The notes under the pieces are model-generated. The model saw nothing but the letters and a program-made list of their open reading frames with translations, was not told where the DNA came from and made no database searches. A program made the translations under genes and the position numbers. DNA of 64,000 bases from Magnolia sinica (lineage: Eukaryota; Streptophyta; Magnoliopsida; Magnoliales; Magnoliaceae), in contig NC_080588.1 of the NCBI RefSeq assembly GCF_029962835.1, positions 47,103,001 to 47,167,000 of the forward strand, written 5' to 3'. Each line of letters starts with the position of its first letter. Positions within the stretch are counted from its first letter, which is position 1. Below are positions 35,434-48,344 of this stretch, piece by piece.

Positions 35434-35895
35434 GCTTCGGTGGATCCCTGACTGTGGGGCCCACCGTGATGTATTTTCCTTACATCCACGCTGCTCATCT
35501 GTCTTGACTGATCAATTTAGGACATGATGCCAGAAATGAAGCATATCTAAATCTTAGGTGGACCACACCACGGGAAACAATGGTGATTGAATACCCACCA
35601 TTGAAAACTTCACGGGGACCACTGCAATGTTTGTTTGCCATCCAACTTATTGATAATGTCATAAAGACCTGAACGAAGGGACCAAACAATGTCACCTTGA
35701 TTCAAAACTTTTGTGGCCCACAGGAAAAGTTTAATAGCCAATCACTACTATTTCCTGTGGTGTGGTCCTCATGAAATTTGGATCTGTTTCGTTTTTTGTA
35801 CCATGCACTAAAATGATCTGTCAAAACAGATGGACGGTATAGATGTAAGTAAAAAAATATCATGGTGGGCCATAGTCAGGGATCAACCAACCTCG
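35434..35895. mobile_element. MITE-like element with inverted terminal repeats
   Basis: The left end reads GATCCCTGACTGTGGGGCCC and continues CACCGTGATGTATTTTCC, then TTACATC. The right end, reverse-complemented, reads GATCCCTGACTATGGCCC and continues CACCATGATATTTTTTTA, then CTTACATC. The inverted repeats thus match over about 45 bp with few changes. The inside (ATCTTAGGTGGACCACACC, ACCCACCATTGAAAAC) has no coding capacity. A diverged relative of the inside lies at 23460-23765 in element B. The exact ends, target duplication and superfamily are not settled. Confidence 0.65.
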
Positions 35896-36819
35896 TTGGA
35901 TCCCTCATCCGCCGAAACCGCGACCATCTGTATGGACCTAACGAACAGTCTGGACCTGGATACATGCACGTGTCTAATTTGTGTGCAGCGCCAAAAAAAG
36001 AAGAAGAAAAAAGAGTGGGTCAACCGTCGACTACGAGTGACACGTGAGGAGAAATTGAAGAGAGAAGGGGCGGAACACGTGCCAACTTATCACTTGTATA
36101 GAATCATGGCCACTCATGATGCGATGCTACCGTGAGTAAGACGTAGCCAAAATTTGTAGAAGAGACCCACGTAAGGTGGACGGCAAGTGCAGAGGTTGGG
36201 CTATCTTTTTCGGAAGTATCCATTGTTCCTGCGAAGTGTCAAAATCTTGATAATTAGAACGGCCAGAAGTCACGGTCCAGAATATTTTCACGAAATTGAT
36301 CTGATGAATGGAGAGTGATAAAAAGCTCAGTGCACAAGCCCAACGTTGCCTATCTTAATCTAACTTCCTCTAGTTCTGTCCAATTCCGCTGCACAACGTC
36401 CAAATTTAAGATATTCTATATTATTATTGTTCAACGTCATCGTTACATTTCCAGAGAAGCAGCGTAAATATTCACTATTCTTGGATCAACGGATTCCTTA
36501 CTTGGAAAGTTACCCCACCAGTCATAATCTACTTACCATCCCCTTTGATTATTTGTCTCTATACGCAATTGCATATATTTATCTTTTATTTATTTCTGTA
36601 CTTATCTTGTTTGCTCACTGATTATACTTAGCTTCTAATATAAATCAAAAAAATTGACAGTTTTAGCCTTTAAGTATTCAATATTTTCCATTCATTATTG
36701 TGTCCGTGAGAAACACAAGGCTTGTGATTGCCATTGAAAGAAAAGTCTTTAGTGTAAGGCAAAAGGTTCACATTCAAAAGGACTAATCCTCCCCTTCTAA
36801 ATCGTCTAATCGTTGCAAC
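35896..36819. other. Region that may hold the 5' LTR of the Tat-type element
   Basis: No gene is supported. Its right end abuts a primer-binding-site-like stretch at 36820, so the 3' end of an LTR is expected at about 36819. The LTR start could not be placed and no direct-repeat partner is inside the window. The 64-codon frame at 36427-36621 has no recognisable domain. Confidence 0.35.
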
Positions 36820-36845
36820 ATTGGTGACTGTGTAGATGACTGATC
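36820..36845 (+). other. Possible primer-binding site of the Tat-type element
   Basis: ATTGGTGACTGTGTAGATGA resembles the TTGGCGCCGTCTGTGGGAA site that I know from Tat-clade elements, but it has several mismatches. It lies about 240 bp before the gag start, as expected. Confidence 0.3.
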
Positions 36846-37057
36846 TTTGTGGATCTGGTCTTAATCGGTCTATCTCAACGGGTGGGGTTGCAGGCGTTCA
36901 ATCGAACTCGAGTTAAGTATGGCTCTGGTACACCATATTTGATTAAATACGGGCCTTCATTAACACGTGTGGCCTCATGTTTGATTAAATGGACATATTT
37001 TTTACTCGCTTGATGGGACTATGGTGTGCTATCCTTAGTGTTTCTCAATAAAGCAAG

Positions 37058-38137
37058 ATGGTAGACAGAGTAAAAAGGCCTAGTTCTTTCCCTGAAGTTG
37101 TAGGAAAACCACGTGAAGAAGAATAGTTGCAAACCACACCATCACCTAGTAGATTGTAGAGGGTAATAGGGGTGCTTGAAAATTTCTTTGACAAATTTTC
37201 ATCATTGGTGAACATTCAACCTGCCAATAGTTCCCCTGCGGAACAACTAGTTGAAACCCCCACAAGGGTCAACTAGGCCAAAACAAAGGCCAACCGATAC
37301 CACCTCTGTTGGTGGCAGGGAGAAACCACTAAAATGACCAACTGAAATTCATCGACCCTTGTAACCTTCATATTCCAGGGGGCAATTCGAAGTCGGCATC
37401 GATAATCTTAGGGGGGCAGCTGGCCGTCCCATCGATTCCTCAAAATTATTACCCAAAGTAGAGAACCTCAGGGGACAACCGTCCATGGCACTAGTCGTTC
37501 CCCAAGGCTACCAGAGGGTTAAGATACCCGAGAGGCAACCTCCTATCCCACTGCCCCTAGCAGCCATCAATCAAGCGGTGCTAAGACAAAACCTTACACA
37601 ATCGCAATGACCACTCGGCTGGGATGGCATCATAGGGCTCATCCAAGAATATGGCGTCCAACAGAACGGTTGGCAAATTACTCGACCGATCTATAGGAAA
37701 CCCTATCCTGACTGGGCAGATTAATACTTTAAGCTACATAGAGGATTTAGATTCCCTGAGTTTACCCTCTTCTCCGAAGTAGGTAAAACTTATATAGCTG
37801 AACACATCAGTTGGTTCACCATGTAATGAACCATGAGTTATTGAAACTTAGACTATTTGGTAACTCCCTAAAGGGAGCATCTTTTAGTTGGTACATATGC
37901 CTCCCAGCCAACTCGATCCAAACCTAACTCAAGATGGAAGAAAGGTTTCATATGCAATTTCACCAAACCGATCTTGAGGTCTTAATGGCTGATTTGTCTA
38001 GACTTTGCCAGTTCGCTGGAGAATCTATTGAGCAGTTTATCGTCTAGTTCATGGGAGCCGAAAATTGGTGCCCTATGATCTTTCCCTGGTTGAGTTCGCC
38101 AGACTCGCCCTAAAAGGCATGGACTTGGAGCTTTGTA
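37058..38137 (+). pseudogene. Tat-type gag, 5' part, degenerate
   Basis: A plus-strand gag begins near 37058 (MVDRVKRPSS) and is full of stops and frameshifts. Recognisable stretches are RPIYRKPYPDW near 37690 and PEFTLFSEVGKTYIAEHISW near 37755-37820. A third is EVLMADLSRLCQFAGESIEQF near 37977-38040. They match the capsid region of Tat/Retand-like gag proteins. Element E interrupts it at 38138 and the reading resumes at 41931. Confidence 0.75.
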
Positions 38138-39779
38138 TGTAATGACCCGAGATTTTGGTACTTGTGCATGTACATACACATGCATTCATCTTAGCATATA
38201 TGCATCCACCCACGCATCCATGCATACTTGCATCCTTCAATTTATATAAGATGTGACCATTGATATGGATCGATTTGTTATCATAAACCATTGAATTAAA
38301 TTGTTTTATTTTGGTGTGTATATATGTATGTGTATGTGCACTCCCTTCACTTGTACGCTTAAAACCATCCGTTCATACGTTAACTAGCTCAAATCTAGCT
38401 ATGGATCACACACTAAACTCACACATTCATTCATTGTATAAGGTATGTGATCATCTATTCATCCATCCATTTTTAAACTTTAGTTCAATTTATTAAATCA
38501 TTAATCTAGACTATTAACCCAATGATTTATTTATCTAATTAAAAAAAACACATCTTTCACTAAGCTAAATATGAAAATAACTGTACATCAACCTATACAT
38601 CAAATTGGACTCCTAACCATTTAATTATTTACTTATATCTCAACCATCCAACCATACATCGTACTTGTATCCACTAACCGAGCCACTTAAACACAAATTA
38701 AACCATCCACTTGTAGCTTGTGGAGTATATACTTCGAATCTAATGGTTAGTTTCCATATGGGTCACACATATTCGTCACGTGAGATCATGATAGAGTAAG
38801 AGTCGTTGAAATCTATTTTTGTCACCTTAAGATGATCATATAACAATATTAAACTTATTGGATAGAGTATGTCGACTGTAAGTTAGGGCATTAAGTTTCA
38901 TTCTGATGCAACAATCTAATATTAAGATATTCGAGATTTAAATTTATGTACAAGAGGAGCTAAGAGAAACCCAACGTCGTAAGACTCTGTCCACTCAAAC
39001 AGCTAACCTTTAAAAAAATAAAGAAAAGAAAATTTAAATTTAAATAAAATTTAAAAATAACTAACTCACCGAGATTCTCTGCCCAATTAACCTCTTTTCC
39101 CACGTTCTCCACCTTTCTTTTCTTTTCCGTGAAGTGGGTCCCAGACCCATCGCATCTGGACCACCCATCATCACAGTGAGCCCTAGAGTCATTGAATCTT
39201 AGTCATCCTCATCTCATTGTTGTTGGACCCACCAAATCTAGGGCCATCCACTTGGAAGGATCCTAGGGAAGTTTCAATGTAGATTTTTTCTAACCGTTCT
39301 TTAGGATATGCGACCCACCGAAGTTTTGGATCTACCTCATTTTATAGCTTATGTCTCTTTTACAGCTTATGTCCCATCAGTATCCGGTAAAACTTATGAT
39401 CGGGGTGGATTTCTCTTAAACATCTTGGTGGACCCCACCTAACCATTTTCATAAGAGAGCAAGCAAAAGGATTCAGCAGGTAATCCACAACTCTACTTCT
39501 CCTCCTTTTCCTCCTTCGAAATAGGGATAACCGCATTATTGCAATGACGTGCCACGGCGGGTGAATCACTATCCATCGGGCCATGATCAACATTTCAACT
39601 ACTTCATAAATTACACATGTATTATGAGTAGAAAAAATAGATAAATAAATAAGAGAAAAGAAGCAGAAGACGGAGAGAGTTTGTGTGTACAGTGGTGAGG
39701 TTGAGCATGGATCCAGCGTGCAACGGCGGGGCTCATCTAACAACCTAAGATCACGTGGGTAATCCTACTCATTTATGAA

Positions 39780-40664
39780 TTTTCTATTTTTATAGATTTC
39801 TGAGATTTAATTTTAAAATATATTTTTTTTAGAATATCAAATTCATTTATACATGATGTTTATATTTTTGAATTTTAATATTAATTAAATTTTATTGATT
39901 CATAGACTTCAATTTTATTTTATTATCAATTCTGAAATTTAGTTTTAGGTATATTAAATTAAATTCACTAAATTTAGACTTTAATTTTGAGTTAGACTGT
40001 TTGATTTAAATTTTGTTTGGTTAGAGTAAATATTAATTGCTTTATTTTTGTGTTTTTGAAAAGAGAGAGAAAAAAAAATACTGAATAAAATAAACAATTT
40101 ATCTAAGTTTATATTTTAATTTAGAAATTCTTAAATTTTTTTGTTAAAATTAAATATGTGTTATTCCTAATTTTTTAAAAAAATTAATTAATATGAAATC
40201 AAATTATTAAAATAGATTAAGTCAAATTAATTTATGAATTTATTTAAATTAGTAAATTTGAATTAATTTTAAAATATTTTTAAGTAATGATTATGTTAGT
40301 TATTAAATTTAATCGTGTAATTGATCCGAATTAAAAAAAATATATCAAGTTAAAAAGTAAACCAAAATTTAAATTTCAATAATTTATAATACTTAGAATT
40401 AATTATAATAATAATAATTTTGAAATTTGAATGTGTAAAAATAATTATATCCAAAGTTCAAATTAATAATTTGCTTTAACTTATTAAATTTAGATATTAA
40501 AAAAAAATCTGAATTTAGAATATTCGATCTAAAATAATTAAATTAAAATTTTTAAGATAGATTAACTTAAATATAAATTCTCAGTGAATTATCAAAGAGA
40601 AATTAAAATTAGTAATAAAATAATTAAGTTTTTTAATATATATCATTAAAGTAACTCAAAATCG

Positions 40665-40720
<56 letters not shown>

Positions 40721-41000
40721 TAAGTTTATGTGATAATTAAAATAAAATTTAAATTATAGAATTTAGTGAATAAAAATAATAAATATTCTTATGCTAATAT
40801 GTAATATTATTTAAGTAAAAATTTTGATTTAATTAAAGTTAGAATTTAAATAAAATTTCTTGTACATTATTTCACAGTAATTCCTAAATTAAATAATAAT
40901 AATAATAATATTTTATTTAAATATTTTAATTTTAAAGTTTCAATAAAATTATATCTTGAATTATTAATTAGAAATAAAAATTTATATTGTTGATATTTTT
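39780..41000. other. Extremely AT-rich segment inside element E
   Basis: Long runs of A and T (AATTTAAAT, TTAATTAAT words) with very few G or C, unlike the rest of the element. There is no open frame of note. It contains the AT microsatellite at 40668-40716. Confidence 0.8.
40668..40716. repeat. AT microsatellite
   Basis: About 24 consecutive TA units. Confidence 0.95.
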
Positions 41001-41080
41001 GATTGCGAAACAGTGATTCATCTTACATGCATGTCTAACATTCATTGTGCATCAATTTTAATATGTTAGATGTAACGTAA

Positions 41081-41215
41081 GCAAGTAGGGCGATCGTATC
41101 CTTGGGTGAGAGACCCTAAAAGCCAGCAAGTAGAGCAATTGTGTCCCTTTGGTGAGAGACCCTAAAGCCAGCAATTAGGACAATCGTGTCCCTTGGGTGA
41201 AAGACACTAAAACCC
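41081..41215. repeat. Three-copy tandem repeat of about 45 bp
   Basis: Each unit begins GCAAGTAGGGCGATCG or a close variant and ends GAGAGACCCTAAAGCCA. Starts are at about 41081, 41125 and 41170. Confidence 0.85.
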
Positions 41216-41930
41216 GTTAAATCCTTCGAAGTCTCCTTTGTGTACGGCGTATGAATATAATTGTGTGCGCGGACATACGTCAGAGGTACAACTGGAGCAG
41301 TAGTCTGACCAGCTAACGTATAAATGGGTCCCTCACCACGAGGTACCGGTGCGTGGGTGTTAATGCAACGTGGCCATCCACTTGTGTACGATGTTGTAAG
41401 AGATGATTATTGTTTAATTTTTTTTATAGAATTCATAAAAGTGTGGCATTCAGAATATCTTTACGATTCTAGCATTGCATTCATACCATTCTTAAGATTC
41501 AATATCTTGATTCGTATTTGGAATTTGAAAAAAAATATATGTATATATATATATATATATATATTCATTATTTATTCATTTGTTATAAATTTAGGAATTT
41601 CATATTTGAGTTGGATATAATCCCACGAGCTGTTGTGCTCACACCTAAAATAACAATGTTTAAGGGCATCAGAGTTTAGTCAAGGGTAAAGTGAAGTGAA
41701 GATCCAATCATCAATTTACTTATCTTTTATTTATATCGATAGAAAAATAAATGTATAACAAGAATAGAGAAGTGGGTTTAGGTTGTAATAGTTAAAGATT
41801 GTATTTGATGAATGTTGTTTATTGTAATGAGTTTTAATTAAGTGTGGTTGTGAATGTTTAAAATTGAAAAATGTCCTGGGATTCAGAATCGGGTCTGGCC
41901 AACTCGGGTACCGAATTTCGGGGCGTGACA

Positions 41931-42720
41931 TTGTAAGAAGTTCGAAGGTATGCACTTTAATGATTTATTCCAGTTATTGACCAAAACCACCCGTTACGAG
42001 AAAATCCTTCGAGAAGAGAGCGACCGGATGAACTCATCACAGGGCACGATTTATCGTGACCCTAACCGTGAGTTGGCCGTCATAGAAATAATTCCTATGT
42101 GGCCATGAGAAGACCATACTATTAACTACAACACCGTTGCAGTGGAGGTAATAGGAAAACGGCCGTATGAATAGTCGACTTTGAAACGATCTAAAATTAA
42201 AACCTCCGTAGGCATTAACCCTAGAAAGGGTATCCCCGAATCCTCAAGGCAATACTTTTTCGACATCTCTAAGGCCTATGAGATCTATGACCTCCTACTA
42301 AAGGTCAAATTTATTAAACTTTCTAATTATTAGAAGATTCTGTTAATCGAAGAGCTAAAAAGGGGAGTATTGTAAGTGGCATAGTTCTAAAAGTCATTCT
42401 ACTAGGAATTGTGTCATCTTCAGGAACATCAAAGGAGAGCATTGAGAAAGGCCACTTAAAGTTTCCAAACAAAGAGGCCGCAGGGGTTGACCAGGATCCT
42501 TTCCTCAAGACCGCCAGCGTTAATGTTATTACGACTGAGATCAAGACAATTGGTCGAATGGTCGAAAAATCCAAATCAGCGGCTCCCCAAACACCATCAA
42601 AGGAGCCGTTTAAGCCCAAATGATAGGCGACCATTGATTTCTCTAAATCTTTACGGTCGGACTAATAAGGAAAGAAAGCCTCGACAGGAGACAAAGGGAA
42701 GGCACTTCTCGATGAATGCA
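41931..42720 (+). pseudogene. Tat-type gag, 3' part with zinc-knuckle remnant
   Basis: Right after element E the gag resumes with KKFEGMHFNDLFQLLTKTTR and YEKILREES. Then come ISKAYEIYDLLLK near 42267-42305 and the nucleic-acid-binding remnant EYCKWHSSKSHSTRNC near 42363-42413. The 70-residue frame at 42411-42623 carries the following tail (KGHLKFPNKEAAGVDQDPF). Several stops and at least one frameshift separate these pieces. In a working element this part binds and packages element RNA. Confidence 0.8.
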
Positions 42721-43640
42721 CCCGGTCATATGTGAACGATACTTAAGGCACATTGAGAAAGGTACAAGATGATTGTCACCCAAAGGCCAACCTAACAATT
42801 CATCACGAACATTCAACTGACTAATGACAGATCAATTACCAATTTATCAATGACTAAACCGACAATAATACTACCCACGCCCTACTTATGAGTGTGGAGA
42901 GACAAGCCGATGTTCAATGGTGCTTGGAGTAGTCTAAATGACTAAGCATCGAACGACTTAGGTTTGGGTGCCTAAAAATCATGATTCGAGGATCCATGAA
43001 CGGCTACATCAAGCTCCAAGAAGATGCATCGAAGACCAACTAAATCAGCGACAGCTTTGGCAGCCCCTAACCAAGAATGGTCAAGCTAACTGAACCATTA
43101 ATCAACTAGTAGACCATTGCAATCCATCAAAAGTTTTCTCAAGTCCCGCAGGGTTTTAACAGAACTTAAAGACGCAGGTTGCAAAGATAGAGAGCCACAG
43201 CCAAGGCCTTCTCCATTGCCTACGCGTCATACAAAAAAGGACAAGGCCAATCACGAAGAGAGTTGGATCGTGCCTTGAACATCTAACTCCCAACAAGTTA
43301 ACGTCCTCCCCAAAAGACATCCACATGGAGGAGGATTTCAAGAACAACCACATCTCTTCTAAGGAATATCATTCGACTATCCAATCCTTTAAGTGATCCC
43401 CACAGCTAGAGGATTTATGAAGGAAATTAGAGATTAAGATGGGATAGTGGACTTTGTCGCCCATCACTGTCAGTTGTAACATGGCATTTATTTTACCGAT
43501 GAAGTTCTAAGTATGGCTGAATCAACCTAATCAGATGGTTAGGGATGTGGAGGAGGTAGGTGAGACCTCAACGCGAGTAGACATTGAAGCCTCCATAGTA
43601 GCCATGGCTATGGAACTAGACACACCATCGCCATCGAAGA
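42721..43640 (+). pseudogene. Gag-protease spacer of the Tat-type element
   Basis: No long open frame exists. This is the variable, decayed linker between the gag tail and the protease. Short open stretches on either strand have no recognisable domain. Confidence 0.5.
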
Positions 43641-43668
43641 CGATGAGGAGGTAAAGAAGGTCACATTC

Positions 43669-44016
43669 ATGAAACATTTATACTGGATGACCAAACACTT
43701 AAAGCCTCTCTATGAGTCCGTACACATAGACGGTTGCCTGGTCCCACTAGTCATGATTGATAACAGTGTGTCTGTGAACATCATGCCGATGTCAATGCTT
43801 CGGAAGTTCAAGAAAACATTGCAGGACCTAATGTCGATCGAGGTCACTGTGCTGAGTTTTGCAATAGGTGTCACAAATACTAAAGGAGTTCTTGTTGTGG
43901 AACTAACAGTAGGAAGTAAGAAGTTCATGGCAGGTTTCTTTGTGATCAAGCTAATGACTAGCTACAACGCACTCTTAGGTAGAGATTGGATCCATTCCAA
44001 TTGGTGCATCCCGTAA
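43669..44016 (+). pseudogene. Tat-type aspartic protease, degenerate
   Basis: A 115-residue frame reads HLKPLYESVHIDGCLVPLVM, then IDNSVSVNIMP, and closes with TSYNALLGRDWIHSNWCIP. The closing GRDWIH block is typical of Tat-clade proteases. The active-site triplet, normally D.G(S/A)S, is DNSVS here, so the enzyme would be damaged even apart from the stop after WCIP at 44014. It would cleave the gag-pol polyprotein. Confidence 0.85.
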
Positions 44017-44835
44017 ATCCTACACCAATTCATAATTTCGTGAATGGAAAGAAGGCCAAAATCATCTTTGTAAACAATCAGCTGTTCATATTCGATTTGA
44101 ACAAGGTTGAAGACAATTTTTTCACAGGGCATATCAATCCATTGTACTTTATTGGATGAAACAAATACGGTCGACCTACTGGAGTCATGGTTGTGATAGA
44201 TCCCTCTTAGGACCTTGAAACGCTTATCGCAATAGATCCTTCTCAAGACCAAGATAAACTTATCAAGAAGGTAGACTCGGCTGAATCAAAGTCAGAGTTG
44301 GACGCCATTATTATCAGCGTCACCACGCTATTGGGAGACTAATTGGCCGAACTTGCTCTCACTCCAACTCAAGACTACCCTTGCCCACCACTTATTACAT
44401 AAATAGAGGGTTGGTTGATATAACTGACCATTACTTTGATTGAAAAACCCTCTAATGAGTCGAATGTTATCATCCCATATCGACAACCTACCCAATATAT
44501 CATTAAAGAAGCTCCCTAATGGATCGCAAAGCTGAGATGGATAAAGAGGTCGAAATCACGGTCATCGTCCACAATCTTGAGAAGTATCTTAGGAAACCCA
44601 TCGAACACAACAGATGCCATGTCAACATAATAGAATGCCTGCTTCAAGAAGATATAATAACTGAGGATGGTGTATGTTTCACGAACTGGAGTTGGTACCC
44701 ACCAAGATGGATAATGTGAATGCTAATGTCCAAGATACTCTCATCGAGGTGAACCTTAATACAACAAAAGAAAGAAACCTAGACGACATATATTAGCATA
44801 GAACTTGATCCCCCAATCTTAGATGGAGATGATCT
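44017..44835 (+). pseudogene. Protease-RT linker of the Tat-type element
   Basis: This is decayed linker. At about 44730-44835 the frame reads EVNLNTTKERNLDD and then SIELDPPILDGD, matching the E.NLG......F.S..L stretch before RT in Tat elements. LTR F2 interrupts it after GATCT at 44831-44835, and the same frame resumes at 61726. Confidence 0.7.
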
Positions 44836-47800
44836 TAAAATTGCACGTGGTATAGAATAACACGAGCTATGCGTGTGGAAGCTTGGCAGAGCTACGGAAT
44901 GAAGGCTATGTCCTAGAGGGGGGATTAAGACCAAATAATTTGTTTACATTTTAAATACAATTACCTACTTAAAATAATATGCAAATTAACTCTAAGGGTT
45001 CCAAGCCAATAGAGGATCCAATCCCATAGACTACAATTAATATAATATTTAAGCAACTAGTTTATAAATGATAATGTACATGTGTGTGTGTGATGTGCTA
45101 CCTATCAACTCCTATCATTCATCTAATCATGCATATATATATATAATTAATTAAACATTCAATCACATAAGCATAATTAAACAAGTGCATTAAATAAGTG
45201 CTCAAAGAGAATCCCAAACACAAGCATCTACAGTAGTTCAGTTTTCCTACTCCAGTCCCGGCGGATGTACTTAATACATGAGTGTCCTAGATTTCACGAT
45301 TGGAGGTTTTAAATCAGGTTCATCTCTAACCTTTACAATCCTATACAAGGATCAACTCCCTTAGATACTTACGTGGTTTTTATAGGCTCGCCGCGAACCT
45401 CAGTACTAGTCCAAGTGTTTATGTTTACTCCCGCAGGAGGCTCCCTCGGAGACTAACACGTACACACCTATGTCTGGTGGTCTAGACAAGGACTTTGATT
45501 TAAGTCCTACACAAGAACCATGGTCCTACACATGAACCTAATCGAGTTTGACAATCCAAACTCTACACTCAATCCTACACAAGGAATGAGTGCACATAAA
45601 CTCTTACAAATGACAATTTACATGTCAGATTAAGCCCTTTTGATATGCATTCTCAAGATTCTTCTTCAATGCTCTCCTGTGACTTAAATCAGTTTCTTGT
45701 TGCTCCCCCGATATTAGAAGTGAATGGTTCAAATCCATGATTAAACACCTTGCATACGATGATCCTTTGAGGTGACCAAGGTGATGGGAGCTGGGTGAAT
45801 CTCCTACAACTAATCATAGGATTGGGTTCCTAGTGGGGATTCACATAGATGGCCATTTTAGGGATTGTTTAGACAAAGGATATGCCTACTAGGTTTAGTA
45901 TAACCTCTAGATAATGTGAGATGACAAGTTCTTCAATAAATGGAGCATTTGAATGCTCATAGAGTGATGAACCACTTAGAAGAGGGTATGGATCTCAATG
46001 GACAAGAGCTTAGAAGGATTTGGAAGTATTGGGACACTCTAGGGCTTTTTCTTACTAAAAAAATATCATATCCACAAAGATCCGGTTGCGAGATTTATAG
46101 AAAAAAGTCTCTAACAGATCTATAATGGCTAGTCTTTGATCGGACCAAAAACAGGGCCGGTCTGACCGAAACTGGCAGGGCAAGGTCAGTTCGACTGAAA
46201 CTATCAAGACGGTCATTTATGAAAATTGTTGGTTCGAGCTTAGGTCAGACCAAAGTTGGCTCCGGTTGCACTAAAACACTCTCCAGCTGGAACCGAATTA
46301 CATGAATTTTATGGTTTTTCTTGTTATCATGTTTTAAGCACATTCGGTGGAACCGAAGGGGGCTTCGATGGGATCGAAAGTTGCTTAAAATTGCTCTAAA
46401 TCCTAGTAGAACATGTTCAAATGAATTCTTAAATATTTGAATTATTAAATAAGGTTTTCCTATTATAAATGGATCATTTAGATGTATGTTTTTTTGGACT
46501 TAAATGGATCTAAGGTTAATATACACCAAGGAACTTCTTGCTTACATGTTTCTTCACTCTTTAATGCTCCTTGTCTTCTAATGGAGGCTCAACTAACTCA
46601 CTGTCACGCCCTGAAATCTGACACCTGGGTATATCCAACCCCAATTCCGTACCCGAAGGCATGACTTATATTTTACATGTTTACATTTCATAATCCACAC
46701 ATATATTGACAAAATGATTCTCATTCATAAGATATAACCATCTAAAAATTAAATAAATAAATATTTATTTAAAGAAGAATAAAATATCCATGTCCCGACT
46801 ATTGAAGATTATCACCAAACTAGTGTCTCAGCACATGTCGTCATTATACTATTATACTAAATGTTCATTACAACTTAATCAAATAACGTTAAAGAAACAA
46901 AAAATAAATATAAATATAAAAGTAAATAAATATCTTTAAGCGCATCTACGAGATCATATTCCTAAAATTTTAAAATTCCAACAAGGTAAGCTGCGAAGCC
47001 TAGCGAGTAATCGCAACATATGTTTCAAAAATAACCTCATATAATTTGAACAAATGGTACTAAAAAATACAATACCTATTTATGTAAAGAAAACAGTTGG
47101 AGATGTTAATAAACAAGATTTCTCAATATAAATTTTTTTTAAAAATGAATGGGATCAACATATGCCATAAACCATAATAATAAGTGCAGTTTATTCTTTT
47201 TAACACCAGTGCCAGTTTACACCGATTGGACAATACTTATGCCAATACAACACCTAGCCTGATAATTGAAACCTTTTGTATTACATGCTCACCCATTCAA
47301 AGGGCACATGTTGGACTCATTTATATGTTAGTTGGTCAGACTACTACCCTACTGAACTTAATAGCGCAACCATTTGCAATCCTAACACTCACCTACTCAA
47401 AGGGTACGGTAGAGGTTCTAAGAGATATCAATTCAGCTTATGAGACTTCCAACCCGAAGGTCTTAATCGTCTACCTATTTACGCTTTATGAATTTTTAAC
47501 CCAGAGGAATTGATCACCCCATTTATTTTATGGTGGTCCAAAAACTATTTTGATGGTGCATGATTCTAATATTTTCATGGATCAAATATTTCAAAAAAAT
47601 TCCTTCATGATTTCTTTTCTTAAATTAAATCTATAATATGTGGTGTACATAATTAATAAAACAAATTTCTAATCACTCTAAACCGTTCGTACATAATCAA
47701 AATTCCAAGTAGAAAAATAAAATGCAACATAATCCATCAGATTTAAGAGTTTGAAAAATTCTATATGAATTGAAAATTTCTGCAATAATTTTAATTGGAA

Positions 47801-48344
47801 AAAATCTAAATACCGATATTTTTAATCATATTAGAAAAATAAAAATAAAAGAATTATTAATGCATCGTTAACAATAATCCAAATGTAAAGTTGAATTAAA
47901 GTATGTTAAAAATAAAGACAACTAAAACAATAAATAATAAAATCTAAATAACATAATTAAAAATATGGTAAATAAACACGACAAATATGTAAGGCCCCGG
48001 TTCTTGAAACCCTAGTATACTAATTTTCCAAAAACCCGAGTGTTAACATTTAAAGATAGCCCAATTTTACATATATTATTTTTTCTTTCTTCAACAGAGT
48101 AAGCATTTCAACAGAAGACAAACAAATCAAGTATAAAGGAAAGTCTAAATATACATATCAAAATATTCAAGTGGCTACTCGAAGGCTTATACAAACCAAC
48201 TAATGAAAGGAAAATAGATTTAAAGCTGCGTAATCATCAAGCTCTTCCTGCTCTACATCAGAGTGAACCTGTATATCATCCACATATCCTGCACCTACTG
48301 AATATGTTTTAATAATGTCAATTACTATTTTAATAAGGTATAAT

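Larger units (their letters stand above)
38138..41930 (+). mobile_element. Element E, 3.8-kb non-coding element with TG...CA ends
   Basis: It starts TGTAATGACCCGAGATTTTG and ends CGAATTTCGGGGCGTGACA, flanked by TTGTA at 38133-38137 and 41931-41935. The gag text reads across the junction when one copy of TTGTA is kept. The two ends are imperfect inverted repeats over about 25 bp (TGT.A.G.CCCGA.ATT..GGTAC). It includes a very AT-rich core (39780-41000), an AT microsatellite and a three-copy 45-bp tandem repeat. No gene is seen; a solo LTR is likely. Confidence 0.85.

Noticed and set aside
36427..36621. A 64-residue frame with a hydrophobic tail
   Set aside because: No homology is recognised, there are no promoter or leader features, and it is short enough to be chance in AT-rich DNA.
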